This document shows, piece after piece, positions 31,301-34,222 of a stretch of DNA of 34,222 nt. This stretch comes from an uncultured Steroidobacter sp. (GTDB lineage: Bacteria > Pseudomonadota > Gammaproteobacteria > Steroidobacterales > Steroidobacteraceae), in assembly GCA_946478975.1 (NCBI GenBank), contig CAMLEO010000041.1, positions 1 to 34,222 of the forward strand, given 5' to 3'. The position numbers and the translations under genes were made by a program. The notes under the pieces were generated by a model. The model had not been told where the DNA came from, ran no database searches, and saw only the letters and a list, made by a program, of their open reading frames with translations. Within the stretch, counting starts at the first letter, position 1, and each line of letters opens with the position of its first letter.

Positions 31301-34222
31301 GAGCCGCGGCTCACGGTCGTCAAGCAAGTTTGTAACGAGACTCGCTACGGCGTGGGCCCGACCTGCAGCAACTGGACGGCGCTCGCGGACGACGGCGATG
31401 CGTACAACAAATACATCTATCGCCTGATCGTGACCAACGAGGCCGCGGCGAGCGGCATCGTTCGTGCGCCGGCATACGACCTGGTCGTGACTGATACGTT
31501 GGATCCGAGTGGTCTTGCGTGCGTGATGCCGTTCGAGGGCGACGCGCTCGACAACGATGCCGACGGCACCGAAGGTGCTGGCGATGGCAACGGTGAAGGC
31601 ACGATTGCCAACAACTGCACCATGCCGGCGACGCCGGGCTCGGCGATCGTCACGTTCTCTCACACGCACAGCACCGGCCTGCGACGATTGAATCCGGGCC
31701 AGTCGGTGACGTTGTACTACCGCGTGGATTTCAACGACGACGCGGCGCCGCTGCAAACGTTCATCAACAACTATCGCGCGAGCTACGACTCGCTCGCTGG
31801 CGACACCAACGAGAGCGGCAATCAGACCATCGATCGTCGTCCGAACGGTGATATCGGCGGCGCTCGCGTCTACACCAGCGACCCGGCGGTTGCGCGCGTG
31901 CGCATGATCCCGGTGCAAACGCAGCCGAAGCGCATCACTCGCACCTCGCTCACCGCAGCGCCGACGCCGCCCGCGCCTCAGCAGGTCGTGGTCGGCGAAG
32001 AGGTGGAATTCGAACTCACGACCTTGCTGCCCGTGGCGCGTCTTGCAAACTTCGTGATTCGTGACGAGTTGCCGCCGGGCCTGCGATGTTCCGATGCGCC
32101 GGTGATCAATCTGAATGCGCCTCCGTACTCGGCGGCCGGCTTCCAGCCGGGCGGCACGTTCACGCCGACGTGTACGGATTCCGTCGTCGAATGGAACTTC
32201 GGCACCCAGCGCATCACGCAGGGCACGACGCCGGACAACCGTTATCCGTTCAGCATTCGTTTCATCACGCGTGTCGAGAACAGCGCTCGTACCAATGACG
32301 GCACGGTGCTCTCGAACGGCACACCGGCGACCAACGTGACGGCGCGCTACGTGAACGAAGCCGGCACGCTGGTCGAGCTCACGTTCGGCCAGGTCGACAT
32401 GCTGATTCGCGAGCCGAAGATCGCGCTGACCAAATCGTTTGCGCCGGTCGTGAACGCCGATGCAGCCGATGAGTTGCAGGTGACGGTCACGGCGACCAAC
32501 AACGGCACCAGCCCTGCGTACAACCTGCGCGTGATGGACGATCTCACCGCCGGGCTGTTCACGTATGTAGGAAACATTGGCGGTGCGACGCCGCCGACAG
32601 CGAATACCGCTGTGCTCGGCGCCGATCGGCCGGTGTTCAGCTGGCCGGCCGGCTATGCCATCGCGCCGGGTGCGAATGTGACATTCACGTTTGTCGTGAA
32701 AGTCGCGCCGACGGTTCAGCCGCACAAGGTGCTCGCGAACACGATTTACGGTGCATGGACTTCGCTGCCGGGTCGTAGCACAGCGCTCAACTCGTCGGGC
32801 CAGATCGGTCCGGACGGCGCGGTGAACGGCATGCGCAACGGTGCGCTCCCGAACGCGGGCGATACGATCAACGATTACGAAGCGCGCGCAACTGCCTCGG
32901 TGACGGTGCCCGCACTCACATTGACCAAAGCGGATCGCAATCCCGCGTTGGCGCCTGAGATCGGCACGCACAAGCCGTTCCAGATCGTTGTGACTTTGCC
33001 GGAAGGCGTGACCGAGAATCTCGCCGTCGCGGACAACTTGAACTTCGGCGGCACCAGCTACGTGCTCGCGAACAACGCGAGCTTCGATGTCACTTATGAA
33101 TTCGTCGGCATCGACAGCATCAACGGCCAGCCGCCGGCGGAAGCGGCGTTCACCGCTGTGCCGGCCGATGGCGCGACGGGAACGGCGACCTGGACGATCG
33201 GCCGAGTGGTGACGACGAGCGAGAACGATCGCGCGACGACTGCGGTCACGCCCGCGATTCGCATCAACTATTTCGCGCGCATCAACAACGATCTCGTGAC
33301 CGATGCCAACGACGTGCTGCGCAACTCGGTGGATGTCACTTATCGCAATGGTGAGACGGGTGCGCCGCAGACGCTCAACTACGTCGCCGATCCGATCACC
33401 GTGCGCGAGCCGGTGCTCACCGCGACCAAGGAACTGAGCAACGTTACGACGGGCAAGAACCCGACCGATCCGCTCGCGCTCGGCGACATCGTGCAGTACG
33501 TCGTGACGATCACGAACGCGGGCGGCGCGACGGCGTATGACGTGAACATCGTCGACACGCTGCCGATCGAGCTTGCGTTGAGCAGCGACTACACGCCGAC
33601 GGCGCGAATCAACACCGTGCCGGTCCCGGGCTTCGTGCCGGTGCCAGTGGGTGCGCCGAACGGTCCGCTCGTTTGGGGTCGCGGCAACAGCGACTTGAGT
33701 CTGGATCTGCCGGCGGGTGCGTTCCTCGAACTCACCTATCGCGTCGTCGTGCAGGCGGCGCCGACGGATGCGACCGGCATCGCGAATCGCGTCTACACCG
33801 ATTGGACCTCGTTGCAAGGCGCGAGCACCTACGAACGCACCGGTGCTGGATGTCCCACGATTACGCCGCCGAATGACTATTGCTTTGGCCCCGCGATCGC
33901 GATTGGCGACGGCACGCCGGCGCCGCCGCCGACGGCGCTGACAAAAGCAAACACGCAGCCGACCGCGTCAGTTGGCGAAGTGTTCCGTTATCGCGTGCGA
34001 GTGCCGTCGGTGCCGTATCCGTATGCGCTCTACGACGTGCGCATTTCCGACGATCTCACCGCGTCCGCGGCGGACATGCGTTTCATCAGCGTGACCAAGA
34101 TTGCTGGCAGCCAGCCGTGGACGCCGCAGAACACCGGCACGGCGACGAATGTGATCATCGAAGATCCGACCGCGGGCGGCGGCATCGACATTCCGGCGAA
34201 TGAGCAGATAGAAGTCGAGATC
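28337..34222 (+). CDS. Giant exported DUF11-repeat surface protein (3' end outside window)
   Basis: The frame is open for 1962 codons from ATG 28337 to the window edge, so the protein is incomplete and larger than 1960 aa. A signal peptide (residues 1-34, cut after DALA) precedes a Cys-containing N-terminal region. The rest is a chain of beta-sandwich modules of the DUF11 / isopeptide-forming fimbrial-protein type. Several begin with an LTK-like strand (residues 992, 1205, 1364, 1529, 1694, 1868) and contain the 'V.ATNNGTSPAYNLRVMDDLTAGL' or 'VTITNAGGATAYDVNIVDTLP' pattern. Thr, Asn, Asp and Ala dominate, Lys is rare and Cys is scattered, fitting an extracellular adhesin or filament. No other gene lies in the frame. 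Start ATG 28337 has a weak ribosome binding site; ATG 28367 is an alternative. Secretion route and C-terminal anchor lie beyond the window. Confidence 0.9.
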   Translation, partial: MIKLQRTVERMFREIAWAAFVLLAFAFSTHDALAQVCPPGGDIDITFDDANNYCELCGVGQITARVSYADDDNSPITNIQISQDLSNPALVPIPGTTIVRVSSGVAPAAPVPTNAGGVWTWDFGGYQLVPDGTTTNNGEYLEITYRVRRANGVSEEGLYAASKAISASVAYNPVGSATACPVQTDNANLSFRAPDPEVIKQGRNVDAGQGAGQYTNPVYGHNNDDIIWRIQITNDGAAALQDVRLDDLMAADNLDINYACPTEAAANAVAANNGVLPGGSTCIAATNTVGNFVVTDPYGVTGAATNFANGGATSGFTRNLNGRDIDVQPASTAAVLYLVGKITADGSCVSGGRTNTVSDVGFGCEADGSGAGGISIPNETATLFTRHGDTGNNRPTVQRQFTGVNTMGTTTVSTQPFGARGLVTLTITNNTGGTIKDLVLTDVLPPQYVVDPTYWAGGATRNLQVNGAATVGVNIIRPAFGNAYPGMIDRLTWENPQAGATPPSQTPLQNIAPRIRLFSSAAHPIYADQADLLRQGDTVVVTFPVVLISQNRAAFEPYDLRADLDVTPEVAAGGTDPARPPTTTNQLTVEYDTFCPAQGHQNPQYTDSNISPFPEDLDVAITSIDNNPANVFILTNDPAQQLPIRVRVTNNGGHSARDYHTFVSFGATMQVVDAPAGCSVYTLSGTPSQPNPWKAWTQPNPIPSTATVYHCTQPASIGPSQTVNLDFRVIKTSDAARIALDDLSLRADVVGEIILFDGTPLWFPTPILRPDGQLDRANNYTLDGVRQRVIGFNLVKSFLACNENDETTVPGPNAKPSPRVEIGEECRYRVRTGGWFGFETPGFTLIQVGSVAVTDPLPSGQGYVSSTDPVPTSSPQINGITLDGQPVSPTPPRGLIAPGAPFTWRFNDASPIDRLDEWFQADVTTRVLNNPINTVAAPNQHAARSTNILTSTFSAVFESSGVRTSYNLGPSTVGYPNEPIRREDLTITEPRLTVVKQVCNETRYGVGPTCSNWTALADDGDAYNKYIYRLIVTNEAAASGIVRAPAYDLVVTDTLDPSGLACVMPFEGDALDNDADGTEGAGDGNGEGTIANNCTMPATPGSAIVTFSHTHSTGLRRLNPGQSVTLYYRVDFNDDAAPLQTFINNYRASYDSLAGDTNESGNQTIDRRPNGDIGGARVYTSDPAVARVRMIPVQTQPKRITRTSLTAAPTPPAPQQVVVGEEVEFELTTLLPVARLANFVIRDELPPGLRCSDAPVINLNAPPYSAAGFQPGGTFTPTCTDSVVEWNFGTQRITQGTTPDNRYPFSIRFITRVENSARTNDGTVLSNGTPATNVTARYVNEAGTLVELTFGQVDMLIREPKIALTKSFAPVVNADAADELQVTVTATNNGTSPAYNLRVMDDLTAGLFTYVGNIGGATPPTANTAVLGADRPVFSWPAGYAIAPGANVTFTFVVKVAPTVQPHKVLANTIYGAWTSLPGRSTALNSSGQIGPDGAVNGMRNGALPNAGDTINDYEARATASVTVPALTLTKADRNPALAPEIGTHKPFQIVVTLPEGVTENLAVADNLNFGGTSYVLANNASFDVTYEFVGIDSINGQPPAEAAFTAVPADGATGTATWTIGRVVTTSENDRATTAVTPAIRINYFARINNDLVTDANDVLRNSVDVTYRNGETGAPQTLNYVADPITVREPVLTATKELSNVTTGKNPTDPLALGDIVQYVVTITNAGGATAYDVNIVDTLPIELALSSDYTPTARINTVPVPGFVPVPVGAPNGPLVWGRGNSDLSLDLPAGAFLELTYRVVVQAAPTDATGIANRVYTDWTSLQGASTYERTGAGCPTITPPNDYCFGPAIAIGDGTPAPPPTALTKANTQPTASVGEVFRYRVRVPSVPYPYALYDVRISDDLTASAADMRFISVTKIAGSQPWTPQNTGTATNVIIEDPTAGGGIDIPANEQIEVEI
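32426..33937 (+). repeat. Tandem DUF11-type modules with 165-residue period
   Basis: Within the giant gene the LTK/LTA-type module starts lie at bases 32426, 32921, 33416 and 33938. The first two intervals are each exactly 495 bases (165 codons), the third 522. Each module has an N-terminal LTK strand and a 'xxDxL/D.LP' strand; the first and third end in a matching V/I-Y-x-x-W-T-S-L motif (Trp1474 and Trp1823). Earlier modules start at 30716, 31310 and 31949 with longer, less regular spacing. Confidence 0.65.

Noticed and set aside
29858..33817. 1319-codon open frame on the minus strand inside the giant DUF11 gene
   Set aside because: The product is overwhelmingly Arg/Val/Asp/His-rich without any domain. 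It mirrors codon bias of the plus-strand gene, which has a signal peptide and recognisable repeats.

Overview
The window is about 34 kb of GC-rich DNA with tightly packed bacterial genes. Their families (Tat-exported molybdoenzyme with a b-type cytochrome, GST, BrkB, M13 peptidase, CSD-DUF1294, GH81, ExbB/ExbD/TonB-like proteins, a c-di-GMP-I riboswitch) point to a Gram-negative proteobacterium. A free-living gammaproteobacterium of the Steroidobacter/Xanthomonadales-Nevskiales type is my guess. There is no rRNA or other taxonomic marker to confirm it.

Left part (1-7407): the end of an unknown protein, a cytochrome b plus molybdopterin oxidoreductase pair, a GST, a convergent block of two membrane proteins (holin-like YvlD type and YihY/BrkB), a small TIGR03067-like exported protein, a secreted M13 metallopeptidase and a cold-shock/DUF1294 fusion. 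Region 7408-11499 is looser: small orphan genes on both strands (two unknown, one DUF3601, one VOC, one GNAT, one conserved hypothetical), wide gaps, and at least four copies of a short inverted-repeat-like element. It looks like accessory DNA.

Middle part (11640-17546): a secreted GH81 beta-1,3-glucanase with an Fn3 domain and two CBM56-like modules. Its promoter carries a perfect 14-bp LacI-type operator at the expected transcription start. It is followed by an unknown polytopic membrane protein and a convergent lipoprotein of the metallo-beta-lactamase fold. Strong hairpins close the GH81 gene and the convergent pair.

Right part (17817-34222): this is the most interesting region. A c-di-GMP-I (GEMM) riboswitch lies at the head of one long co-directional gene run: a small exported protein, a 632-aa TPR protein, a 1053-aa TPR lipoprotein, a 213-aa TPR lipoprotein, a small exported protein, ExbB/TolQ, two ExbD/TolR, a TonB/AgmX-like protein with a large cytoplasmic coiled coil, and a giant exported DUF11-repeat protein that runs off the window (1962 codons seen). 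The gene content (one TolQ-like, two TolR-like, an AgmX-like coupling protein, TPR envelope proteins) resembles the force-generating Agl-Glt machinery of Myxococcus. The proposal is a proton-motive-force-driven envelope machine, switched by c-di-GMP, that works on or with a giant surface protein. The gene families are read directly from sequence; the joint function is inference.
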